Assembly: GCA_910579925.1 (NCBI GenBank)
Contig: CAJTVY010000052.1
Location: forward strand, 1-21,951
Direction: 5' to 3'
DNA: 21,951 nucleotides
From: an uncultured Dorea sp.
GTDB taxonomy: Bacteria > Bacillota > Clostridia > Lachnospirales > Lachnospiraceae
In this document: one piece after another, positions 6,985 to 13,879 of the stretch
Numbering within the stretch: position 1 is the first letter of the stretch
Layout: each line of letters begins with the position of its first letter
The notes under the pieces: model-generated
Told to the model about the DNA's origin: nothing
What the model saw: the letters and a program-made list of their open reading frames with translations, nothing else
Databases searched by the model: none
Position numbers and translations under genes: made by a program

Positions 6985-7722
6985 TCATCTGTTTCCATAA
7001 TCTCTCCTGTACTTTCCCGGAGTCATCCCCGTATATTTCCTGAATATCCTGATAAAATAGCTCTGTGTTGAAAAGTATAGATATTGGCTGATTGCCGCCA
7101 ATGTCTCATCAGAATTCACCAACATATGCTTTGCCGCTTCTATCCTCTCTTTCTGCACATAATCAACCATAGACATACCCACTTCTTTCTTGAAAATCCG
7201 GGATAGATGGCAGTCGCTTAAGCCCACCGCCTCTGCCACAGCTTCCAATGTGATCTTCTCATGTATATGAATCGTAATATAGTGCAGAGCCGCCTCGATC
7301 TTACCGCTGTAATGTCGTTTTTTTCTTGCCGCAACCGCATAAGTATATTCTCTGAACGCCCGGTCACTTAGCTCGTTCAGTTCCATAGCGGAAGTACACT
7401 CTTCTCCCATCAGAATATAACTGTCACTCATCGCATATGCCAGTTCCTCGGGCAAATCGCCGTCCATAGCGGATCGGGTAAATACTGTAACAGTGGCGAT
7501 CAGCATATTCTTCTGGTGGCGCAGTGCATCTTTTGATAAGATGCCTTCTGTTCCATCCGGCAAAAGCCGGCTCACAGAATCCAGCAAGTCTACTCGTCCA
7601 TCCCGGATAACCCGGTATTTTTCTTTTTCAAATGCATATGACATATGAGGCTGCGCCAATTCTCTCCTCTCAAACAGGCTATGTCCTCTATATGCCTCCA
7701 GAAAATCCTGTTTCTTTTCCAT
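6985..7722 (-). CDS. AraC-family transcriptional regulator
   Basis: About 245 residues. The N-terminal helical region (HMSYAFEKEKYRVIRDG ..., then LSKDALRHQKNML, then DGDLPEELAYAMSDSYI) is the conserved sensor-like domain of a large Clostridial AraC subgroup. The C-terminal 100 residues hold two helix-turn-helices (KITLEAVAEAVGLSDCHLSR and ETLAAISQYLYFSTQSYFIR) and the signature FRKYTGMTPGKYRRDY. The protein is complete for that subgroup. Either the ATG at 7720-7722 or a GTG four codons upstream (7732-7734) could start it; neither has a convincing Shine-Dalgarno, and an in-frame stop lies just upstream. The gene is transcribed away from the GH3 beta-glucosidase gene, an arrangement in which such regulators often control the neighbour. 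The intervening space now contains a foldback element. The inducer is unknown. Confidence 0.88.
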   Translation of the reverse strand: MEKKQDFLEAYRGHSLFERRELAQPHMSYAFEKEKYRVIRDGRVDLLDSVSRLLPDGTEGILSKDALRHQKNMLIATVTVFTRSAMDGDLPEELAYAMSDSYILMGEECTSAMELNELSDRAFREYTYAVAARKKRHYSGKIEAALHYITIHIHEKITLEAVAEAVGLSDCHLSRIFKKEVGMSMVDYVQKERIEAAKHMLVNSDETLAAISQYLYFSTQSYFIRIFRKYTGMTPGKYRRDYGNR

Positions 7723-7777
7723 TAAATCTCTCACACTCTTTCTTCATGGTATTCTCGGATTACAGTTCCTTACAATC

Positions 7778-8044
7778 AGAAAACTTTCCACCTGTACGGT
7801 TGAAAATCCATTTCCAGTACACAGGAATTTCGAAGATGCCCTTCCTATAAGCAGGCATTCAAAGGCGTTCTTAGTGAAGACGAAATCCACCCCTTACAGA
7901 GACTTAGACACGAAGGCTGTCCTGAGTGTCTTAGTCGCAGTTAGGGGTTAGTTCGTCGGAACGTTGCCCAGACTGCGTTAGGAATGGTATCTTCGAAATT
8001 TCGTCCCTTGAATGATCTTCCAACCGTACAGGTAGAAAACTTTC
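7778..8044. mobile_element. MITE-like foldback element with terminal inverted repeats and flanking direct repeats
   Basis: Terminal inverted repeats ACCTGTACGGTTG (7790-7802) and its exact complement (8021-8033) bound a 244-bp non-coding element. An 11-bp direct repeat AGAAAACTTTC stands on each side (7778-7788 and 8034-8044), with one extra C at 7789 on the left. This looks like a target-site duplication. Inside, successive arms pair along the whole length: 7827-7847 with 7978-7999, 7864-7870 with 7959-7966, 7879-7884 with 7952-7957, 7888-7895 with 7941-7949, and GACTTAGACAC (7901-7911) with GTGTCTTAGTC (7926-7936). The entire element therefore folds into one long imperfect hairpin with a 14-nt apical loop. 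No transposase is encoded. A structured RNA is the main alternative. The family is not recognised. Confidence 0.7.
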
Positions 8045-8058
8045 ACTATAGCAAGATT

Positions 8059-8088
8059 TTAACATTTTTCGCAAGAAATTACTATATT
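8059..8088 (+). promoter_or_regulatory. Possible promoter of the GH3 gene
   Basis: TTAACA (8059-8064) and TATATT (8083-8088) are spaced by 18 nt in the AT-rich stretch between the foldback element and the gene. The match is modest, which would fit activation by the divergent AraC protein. Nothing else recognisable is seen between 8045 and 8150. Confidence 0.3.
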
Positions 8089-8150
8089 TTTTTAACTACA
8101 ACTGATACATTAATATCATGAAAAACATTTTAGAAAAGGAGATTGCATCC

Positions 8151-10415
8151 ATGAAACGAAATATCAAACAACTGATCAGCCAAATGACTCTGGAAGAAAA
8201 AGCCGGTATGTGCTCCGGCCTCGATTTCTGGCATCTCAAAGGTGTAGAACGTCTGGGAATCCCAAGCGTAATGGTAAGCGACGGACCTCACGGTCTGCGT
8301 AAGCAGGAAGAAGGCGGCGATCATCTGGGAATCAATGACAGTATTAAAGCTGTTTGTTTTCCTCCCGCCGTATTAAGCGCATGCTCTTTCGACCGTGACC
8401 TTATGCATGAATTTGGAGACACCATTGGAAGAGAAGCCCAGGCCAACGATCTGTCTGTGGTCCTTGGACCGGCAGTTAACATCAAGCGCTCCCCTTTATG
8501 CGGACGTAATTTTGAGTATTATTCTGAAGACCCCTACCTTGCCGGAGAAACTGCCGCCGCATTCATAAACGGTGTGCAGGAACACCACGTCGGAACCTCA
8601 ATCAAGCATTTTGCTGCAAATAACCAGGAATTCAACCGTATGAGCTGCTCGTCCGACGCGGATGAACGCACCTTGCGTGAGATCTATTTCCCGGCATTCG
8701 AGACCGCCGTCAAGAAGGCTCAGCCTTACACCGTCATGTGCTCCTACAACCGCATCAACGGGACCTTCGCCTCCGAGAACCCATGGCTTCTGACAGAGGT
8801 TCTGCGCGATGAGTGGGGTTTCAAGGGATACGTGATGTCCGATTGGGGTGCCGTCAACGAACGCGTACCAGGACTGAAAGCCGGACTGGAGCTTGAGATG
8901 CCTTCCTCCGGCGGCGTTTACGACAAAGAAATTATCGCCGCAGTCAAAGACGGTTCACTGGATGAAGCGGTTCTTGACCAGGCCGTGGAACGCATTCTGA
9001 ACATTGTATTCGAATACACGGATCACCGGGAGACACAGGAGTTCACACTGGAAGCAGACCATGCGCTTGCCAGGAAAATTGCCACGGAATCCATGGTCCT
9101 TCTGAAAAACGATTCCGTACTTCCGCTAAAGGAGACAGAGAAGGTCGCATTTATCGGTGAATTTGCTAAAAAACCGCGTTTTCAGGGCGGCGGAAGTTCC
9201 CATATCAACAGCTTTCGCATAAGCAACGTCATCGACAGCATTTCCCCGGATGCAACGGTCCGCTATGCCAAAGGATTTTCGGCTGACGACGACGTTTACG
9301 ACGAAACGCTTGCCAAAGAAGCGCTGGAAACGGCCAAATGCGCGGATAAGGTGGTTGTCTTTGCGGGGCTGCCCGACAGCTTCGAATCCGAGGGCTACGA
9401 CCGTTCCCATATGTGCCTGCCAGGGTGTCAGAACCGTCTGATCGAAGAGATCCTCTCCGTGCAGTCCGAGGTAATTATCGTCCTGCATAACGGTTCTCCG
9501 GTTGAAATGCCCTGGCTTTCCAAAGTAAAAGGTGTTCTGGAAGCATACTTAGGCGGACAGGCCGTAGGAGAAGCCGTGGCAGACCTCCTCTACGGAAGGG
9601 CATGTCCCTGCGGGAAGCTGGCGGAATCCATGCCTTACAAGCTGTCCGACAATCCGTCCCATCTTTCTTTTGGCGACGGGGAAAATGTCAGGTATCAGGA
9701 GGGTATTTTCGTGGGATACCGGTACTACGATGCAAAGGAGATGCCGGTAGCATTTCCATTCGGATACGGGCTTTCTTATACAACCTTTGCCTATGATCAT
9801 CTGCGGATGGATAAGTCTGACATCACGAATTCGGATATGGTCAAGGTTTCCGTGGATGTGACGAATACCGGCGACGTGGAAGGAAAAGAGATTGTACAGT
9901 TATATGTCGGCGACCTGACCGACGCGGCGCGACGCCCTGTCCGGGAATTGAAAGGATATGAGAAGGTTTCTCTGCTGCCCGGCGAGACAAAGACAGTGAA
10001 CTTCACCCTAGATTACAGAAGCTTTGCGTGGTACAACGAGGCAATCCATGACTGGTATGCCGCTTCCGGTGATTATGAGATTCTGATCGGAGCTTCTTCC
10101 CGTGACCTGAGACTGTCCGGGAAAATACATCTGACCTCTCAGAGAACGCTTCCGTTTAAAGTGCACATGAATACTACCCTCGGAGAGTTACTGACAGACC
10201 AACGGACTGCAGGATATGTGGAAGATTTTAAAAAGAAATTAAGTACAATCTTCGCTACGCCTTCCGCTGACGGGCGTAGGGATGAAGATGTTGCGATCAC
10301 CGAGGAAATGAATACTGCCATGGTTGCATGTATGCCTCTTCGGAATGTTGTATCCTATGGCTTCTGCAGTAAAGAAGAACTTCTGGAAATGATCGATAAG
10401 ATGAACGGACGATAA
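8151..10415 (+). CDS. Glycoside hydrolase family 3 beta-glucosidase-type enzyme
   Basis: A 754-residue cytoplasmic GH3 enzyme that removes terminal beta-linked sugars, probably glucose, from glycosides. The (alpha/beta)8 domain carries KHFAANNQEFNRM and the nucleophile motif VMSDWGA (Asp231). The second domain carries ESEGYDRSHMCLP (about 412-424), where the acid/base Glu of many GH3 enzymes lies. A fibronectin-III-like domain follows (VSVDVTNTGDVEGKEIVQLY). A roughly 100-residue extra tail ends the protein. There is no signal peptide, so the substrate must be imported. The start at 8151 is preferred to the ATG at 8118 because AAGGAGA precedes it by 8 nt and the earlier ATG has no ribosome-binding site. 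It is divergent from an AraC regulator and convergent with the sugar-catabolic operon. Exact substrate specificity (glucoside, xyloside or other) is not readable. Confidence 0.93.
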   Translation: MKRNIKQLISQMTLEEKAGMCSGLDFWHLKGVERLGIPSVMVSDGPHGLRKQEEGGDHLGINDSIKAVCFPPAVLSACSFDRDLMHEFGDTIGREAQANDLSVVLGPAVNIKRSPLCGRNFEYYSEDPYLAGETAAAFINGVQEHHVGTSIKHFAANNQEFNRMSCSSDADERTLREIYFPAFETAVKKAQPYTVMCSYNRINGTFASENPWLLTEVLRDEWGFKGYVMSDWGAVNERVPGLKAGLELEMPSSGGVYDKEIIAAVKDGSLDEAVLDQAVERILNIVFEYTDHRETQEFTLEADHALARKIATESMVLLKNDSVLPLKETEKVAFIGEFAKKPRFQGGGSSHINSFRISNVIDSISPDATVRYAKGFSADDDVYDETLAKEALETAKCADKVVVFAGLPDSFESEGYDRSHMCLPGCQNRLIEEILSVQSEVIIVLHNGSPVEMPWLSKVKGVLEAYLGGQAVGEAVADLLYGRACPCGKLAESMPYKLSDNPSHLSFGDGENVRYQEGIFVGYRYYDAKEMPVAFPFGYGLSYTTFAYDHLRMDKSDITNSDMVKVSVDVTNTGDVEGKEIVQLYVGDLTDAARRPVRELKGYEKVSLLPGETKTVNFTLDYRSFAWYNEAIHDWYAASGDYEILIGASSRDLRLSGKIHLTSQRTLPFKVHMNTTLGELLTDQRTAGYVEDFKKKLSTIFATPSADGRRDEDVAITEEMNTAMVACMPLRNVVSYGFCSKEELLEMIDKMNGR

Positions 10416-10450
10416 GTTTCCATCCGTGCAATCGGAATATCGTTCAAGAG

Positions 10451-10548
10451 ACAGTTCCTTAGAAGGCCCCCTCCTCTAAGGAACTGTAAGAAAATATCCT
10501 GCGCAATCTGCACAAATTATCTCTCTACAGTTCCTTAGAGGAGGGGGC
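10451..10548. repeat. Three-arm palindromic repeat between convergent genes
   Basis: The motif ACAGTTCCTTAGA occurs at 10451-10463, inverted at 10475-10487, and again directly from 10527. A short hairpin (10451-10463 with 10475-10487, 11-nt loop) competes with a long one: a perfect 23-bp inverted repeat, 10466-10488 with 10526-10548, separated by 37 nt and carrying a run of five C/G. No T-run follows on either strand. The element fills the spacer between the GH3 and kinase 3' ends, so it may end transcription both ways, or be a small palindromic mobile repeat. The shorter TACAGTTCCTTA also appears at 7761-7772. Confidence 0.75.
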
Positions 10549-10577
10549 ATTCCAAATTGCCTTATAATGGATATCAA

Positions 10578-12056
10578 TCAGGCAAGAACTTTCCCTACAG
10601 CCTGTTTCCACCCTTCATACTTCTTCTGTCTCAGGCTTTTTTCCATCTGCGGCGTATACTTTCTGCGATCCAGCTTTCCAAAGATTCCCTCGTCCCAGAG
10701 CCCCAGGGCCATCCCTGCCGCATACGCGGGACCCATACCTGACAATTCATCCGTATCCGGTACTTGTACGGCGATACCGGCGATATCGCTCTGGAACTGC
10801 ATCAGATAATCATTCTTCGTAGGACCTCCGTCCACACGCAGTTCACTGATCCCCACACCGGCGTCTTTACTCATGGCTTCCATCACATCCTGAATCTGAT
10901 AGGCAATGCACTCAAGAGAGGCTCTTACCATCTCCGCCCGGCCGGTTGTTCTGGTCATTCCCGTAAACATTCCTGTCGCACGGCTATCCCAATAAGGCGC
11001 TCCCAGGCCTGAAAATGCCGGAACAAGATACAGACAGTCGTCTGATGCAGCCTGTCTGGCCAGTTCTTCTGTCTCCGCCGGACTTCCGATCATCTGCAGA
11101 TCGTTCTTAAGCCAGGTGATCACGGCTCCCGTATAATTCAGATTACCTTCCAGCACATAATTCACCCTTCCGTCCATACTCCAGGCAAGAGAGGTAACGA
11201 CTCCATGTGTACTTAAGACCGGATCATCACCGATATTCATCATGATAGAAGAACCCGTGCCGTAAGTCGATTTTATCATACCAGACTTTAAACAGCCCTG
11301 TCCGAAAAGGGCTCCATGAGAATCTCCCATCACTGCATGGATCGGAACTTTATGGGGAAGTACTCCTTCAAAATCTGTTTCCCCGAAATCTGCGTTCGAA
11401 TCACATACTGTCGCAAGATTCGCCGGATCGATCCCAAACACCTTACAGATCTCATCATCCCAGGTAAGATCAAATATATTAAAAAGCTGTGTGCGGGAAG
11501 CATTAGAATAGTCGGTCTTATAAGATTTTCCTCCGGTCAGTTTATAGACCAGCCAGCTGTCGATCGTTCCATGGCATAGCTCTCCCGCGTCTGCCAGTTC
11601 CTTCGCACCTTCTACATTCTTAAGGATCCAGGCAATCTTCGAAGCAGGGAAATACGGAGACAGCTCCATTCCTGTCTTCTCGCGAATCTTTTCCGCCCAG
11701 CCCGCGCAGACCAGCTGATCACAGATATCGGCAGCCCGGGCACACTGCCACACCACAGCTTTGCCCACCGGCTCCCCTGTGACTCGGTTCCATGCAAGCG
11801 ACGTCTCCCTCTGATTACTGATCCCGACTCCTGCCACTTTACTCTTATCAATCCCGGATTCCTCAAGTAATCTGGCTGTCACCTCGATCACCTTACGATA
11901 GATCTCGGCAGGATCATGGGAAACCCATCCCTTCTCATTAATAATCTGTTCATGGGCTTCATCCGTTCTCTTGATCAGACTCCCGGAAGAATCAAATATG
12001 AGTGCTTTCGTTCCCTGGGTACTCTGATCTATACTAATAATATACTGCCTGGGCAT
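10578..12056 (-). CDS. FGGY-family carbohydrate kinase (glycerol-kinase-like; candidate apulose/ketose kinase)
   Basis: A 492-residue two-domain ATP-dependent kinase of the FGGY family, closest in pattern to glycerol kinase: DQSTQGTKALIFD at the N-terminus, NQRETS (81-86), GTIDSWLVYKLTGG, DYSNASRTQLFN, GDSHGALFGQGC and STYGTGSS. Counting from the start, Arg83, Glu84, Trp103, Tyr135 and Asp245 fall at the same positions as the E. coli glycerol-kinase substrate residues. The position of Phe270, which packs on glycerol, is Ser here, so the pocket should be larger or more polar. A clear AGGAGG lies 8 nt before the ATG. It is the last gene of the minus-strand sugar operon, 64 nt after the split transketolase and with no glycerol transport or oxidation genes nearby. 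This favours a role in phosphorylating the ketose made by the upstream isomerase. An automatic glpK label would be plausible but probably misleading. Confidence 0.85.
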   Translation of the reverse strand: MPRQYIISIDQSTQGTKALIFDSSGSLIKRTDEAHEQIINEKGWVSHDPAEIYRKVIEVTARLLEESGIDKSKVAGVGISNQRETSLAWNRVTGEPVGKAVVWQCARAADICDQLVCAGWAEKIREKTGMELSPYFPASKIAWILKNVEGAKELADAGELCHGTIDSWLVYKLTGGKSYKTDYSNASRTQLFNIFDLTWDDEICKVFGIDPANLATVCDSNADFGETDFEGVLPHKVPIHAVMGDSHGALFGQGCLKSGMIKSTYGTGSSIMMNIGDDPVLSTHGVVTSLAWSMDGRVNYVLEGNLNYTGAVITWLKNDLQMIGSPAETEELARQAASDDCLYLVPAFSGLGAPYWDSRATGMFTGMTRTTGRAEMVRASLECIAYQIQDVMEAMSKDAGVGISELRVDGGPTKNDYLMQFQSDIAGIAVQVPDTDELSGMGPAYAAGMALGLWDEGIFGKLDRRKYTPQMEKSLRQKKYEGWKQAVGKVLA

Positions 12057-12120
12057 TCGTCATTCCTCCTCTGTTCCTATTCTCATGCGCAATCTGTATA
12101 AGGACTTGTCCTGCAATTCC

Positions 12121-13053
12121 TTAACCCAGCGCTTCCAACGCCGCCTTCGCAATTCCTTCTGCATTCAGTCCATAATGATCGAACACTTCTTTTGACGTCC
12201 CTGTAATCACCGGTGTGTCCGGCAGCGCCAGATTCACTACTTTCTTCGGGCACTCGACGGCAACTACCTGACTGACCATGGAACCCAGGCCGCCGAAAGG
12301 TGAATGCTCTTCTGCCGTGATGACTGCTCTGGCATTTCCCGCAGCCTTTACAATTGCCTCTTTATCCAACGGTTTCACACAGTACATATCCACAACCGAT
12401 GCGTGTATACCCTTAGTCTCCAGAAGCTGCGCCGCCTCCACGGCAGGCTTCACCATCTCGCCGCAGGCAATGATAGCTACGTCCGTTCCTTCCCTTATCA
12501 CAGTCGCCCTGTCCATCTCAAACGGAACATTCCCTTCTTCATAGACGTCTTCCACGGCATTCCTGCCTACCCGGATATACGCCGGCTTCTCATCACTAAG
12601 CAGCGCCTTTATCAGACATTCTGTCTGCAGCCGGTCGCTTGGGATATAAACTCTCATATTAGGAATGGCGCACATTGCCGCAATATCCTGGGCGGAGTGG
12701 TGGCTCATGCCAAGAGCGCCGTAGCTGACGCCGCCGCTTATCCCGATCAGTTTTACATTCGTATTCGAATATGCCGCATCAACCTTGCATTGCTCATAAC
12801 TTCTGGTACTTAAGAAGCTTGCCGGAGACGCTGCATAAGGCTTCTTGCCGCATTTGGCAAGCCCTGCGGAGATACTGACCAGATTCTGCTCTGCAATCCC
12901 TACTTCTATGAACTGTTCCGGGAAATTATCTGCGAATTTTGCCAGGGATGCACTTCCTCTGGAATCACTGCACAGCACCACGATATCCTTATCTTCCCTT
13001 GCATTCTCCATTAACACATCACAGATCACCTGTCTGTTCGCAATTTTACTCAC
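12121..13053 (-). CDS. Transketolase, C-terminal (pyrimidine-binding/transketolase_C) subunit
   Basis: A 310-residue second half of a two-subunit, thiamine-diphosphate-dependent transketolase. The pyrimidine-binding domain shows EVGIAEQNLVSISAGLA, in which Glu55 would activate the cofactor. It also has SFLSTRSYEQCKVD, GGVSYGALGMSHHSAQDIA and YIPSDRLQTE, and a C-terminal transketolase_C domain begins near VDMYCVKPLD. It starts with GTG (13051-13053), inside the last codons of the upstream subunit gene (8-nt overlap), with AGGAGG about 9 nt upstream, so the two chains are translationally coupled in equal amounts. Family knowledge: such heterodimers transfer a two-carbon ketol unit between sugar phosphates. 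In D-apiose utilisers a split enzyme of this kind (AptA/AptB) acts on apulose-4-phosphate. Sequence alone does not tell that role from a pentose-phosphate transketolase. Confidence 0.93.
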   Translation of the reverse strand: MSKIANRQVICDVLMENAREDKDIVVLCSDSRGSASLAKFADNFPEQFIEVGIAEQNLVSISAGLAKCGKKPYAASPASFLSTRSYEQCKVDAAYSNTNVKLIGISGGVSYGALGMSHHSAQDIAAMCAIPNMRVYIPSDRLQTECLIKALLSDEKPAYIRVGRNAVEDVYEEGNVPFEMDRATVIREGTDVAIIACGEMVKPAVEAAQLLETKGIHASVVDMYCVKPLDKEAIVKAAGNARAVITAEEHSPFGGLGSMVSQVVAVECPKKVVNLALPDTPVITGTSKEVFDHYGLNAEGIAKAALEALG

Positions 13054-13879
13054 CTTGAAGCGCCTCCTTTCTCTCCTTCAGATCCCTTCTGATCTGCGCC
13101 AGTTCATCCTCACTTGGAACCTTATGATGCCAGTTGGCTTTGTTCTCCATTACAGGGGAACCCTTCCCCTTTACCGTATTGGCAATCAATACGCTTGGCT
13201 TTCCTTTTGTCTCCTTCGCTTCCTCAAACGCAGCCTTTAACTGATCGATGTCATTTCCGTCTTTCACATCGATCACATGCCAGTTAAACGCACGGAATCT
13301 CTCATACAGGTCATCATGGGCCATGACATCCTCTGTATTCCCGGATATCTGCAGCCGGTTCCTGTCAACCACGGCACATAGATTGTCAAGCTTGTAGTGG
13401 GCTGCCGCCATAGCGCCTTCCCATACAGAACCTTCTGCCAGTTCTCCGTCGCCCATAACGGTATAAACCCTGCATTTCTGCCCGTTCATCCTTGATGCCA
13501 GAGCCATACCCACACAGACCGGAAGCCCGTGTCCCAGAGAACCGGAGTTCATCTCGATTCCCGGCAGCTTATTATTCGGATGTCCGATGTATTGTGAATC
13601 AAATTTACTGAACTTCTCCACAACCTCTTCCTGCGGGAAGAATCCTTTCTTGGCAAGTACCGCATAATAAGCTTCCATGGAATGTCCCTTGCTCATGACA
13701 AATTTGTCGCGGTCCGGATCCTCCATGTTCTCCGGACTGATATTCATCTGATCAAAATAAAGTTCTGTAAGGATCTCCATGACACTCATGTCGCCGCCGA
13801 TGTGTCCGGCCTTTCCGCTCATGATGATATCCATGGTATTTTCACGCAGTTCATAGGCAAGCGCTTTCAGATTACTCAT
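13046..13879 (-). CDS. Transketolase, N-terminal (thiamine-diphosphate-binding) subunit
   Basis: A 277-residue first half of the split transketolase. It contains GHIGGDMSVMEIL, SKGHSMEAYYA (His66), NSGSLGHGLPVCVGMA and the Mg/ThDP diphosphate-binding motif GDGELAEGSVWEGAM...VDRN (143-174). The length equals that of other stand-alone N-terminal subunits. The ATG at 13877-13879 overlaps the stop of the isomerase gene (ATGA) and has GGGAGGA upstream. An in-frame extension to 13966 lies inside the isomerase coding sequence and is rejected. The 3' end overlaps the C-terminal subunit by 8 nt. The tight isomerase-transketolase-transketolase packing points to one pathway in which the isomerase product, once phosphorylated, is the ketol donor. 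Confidence 0.94.
   Translation of the reverse strand: MSNLKALAYELRENTMDIIMSGKAGHIGGDMSVMEILTELYFDQMNISPENMEDPDRDKFVMSKGHSMEAYYAVLAKKGFFPQEEVVEKFSKFDSQYIGHPNNKLPGIEMNSGSLGHGLPVCVGMALASRMNGQKCRVYTVMGDGELAEGSVWEGAMAAAHYKLDNLCAVVDRNRLQISGNTEDVMAHDDLYERFRAFNWHVIDVKDGNDIDQLKAAFEEAKETKGKPSVLIANTVKGKGSPVMENKANWHHKVPSEDELAQIRRDLKERKEALQGE

Noticed and set aside
10415..10577. CRISPR-like reading of the repeated ACAGTTCCTTAGA arms
   Set aside because: There are only three copies, one inverted, with unequal spacing and no cas genes; a palindromic repeat explains it.
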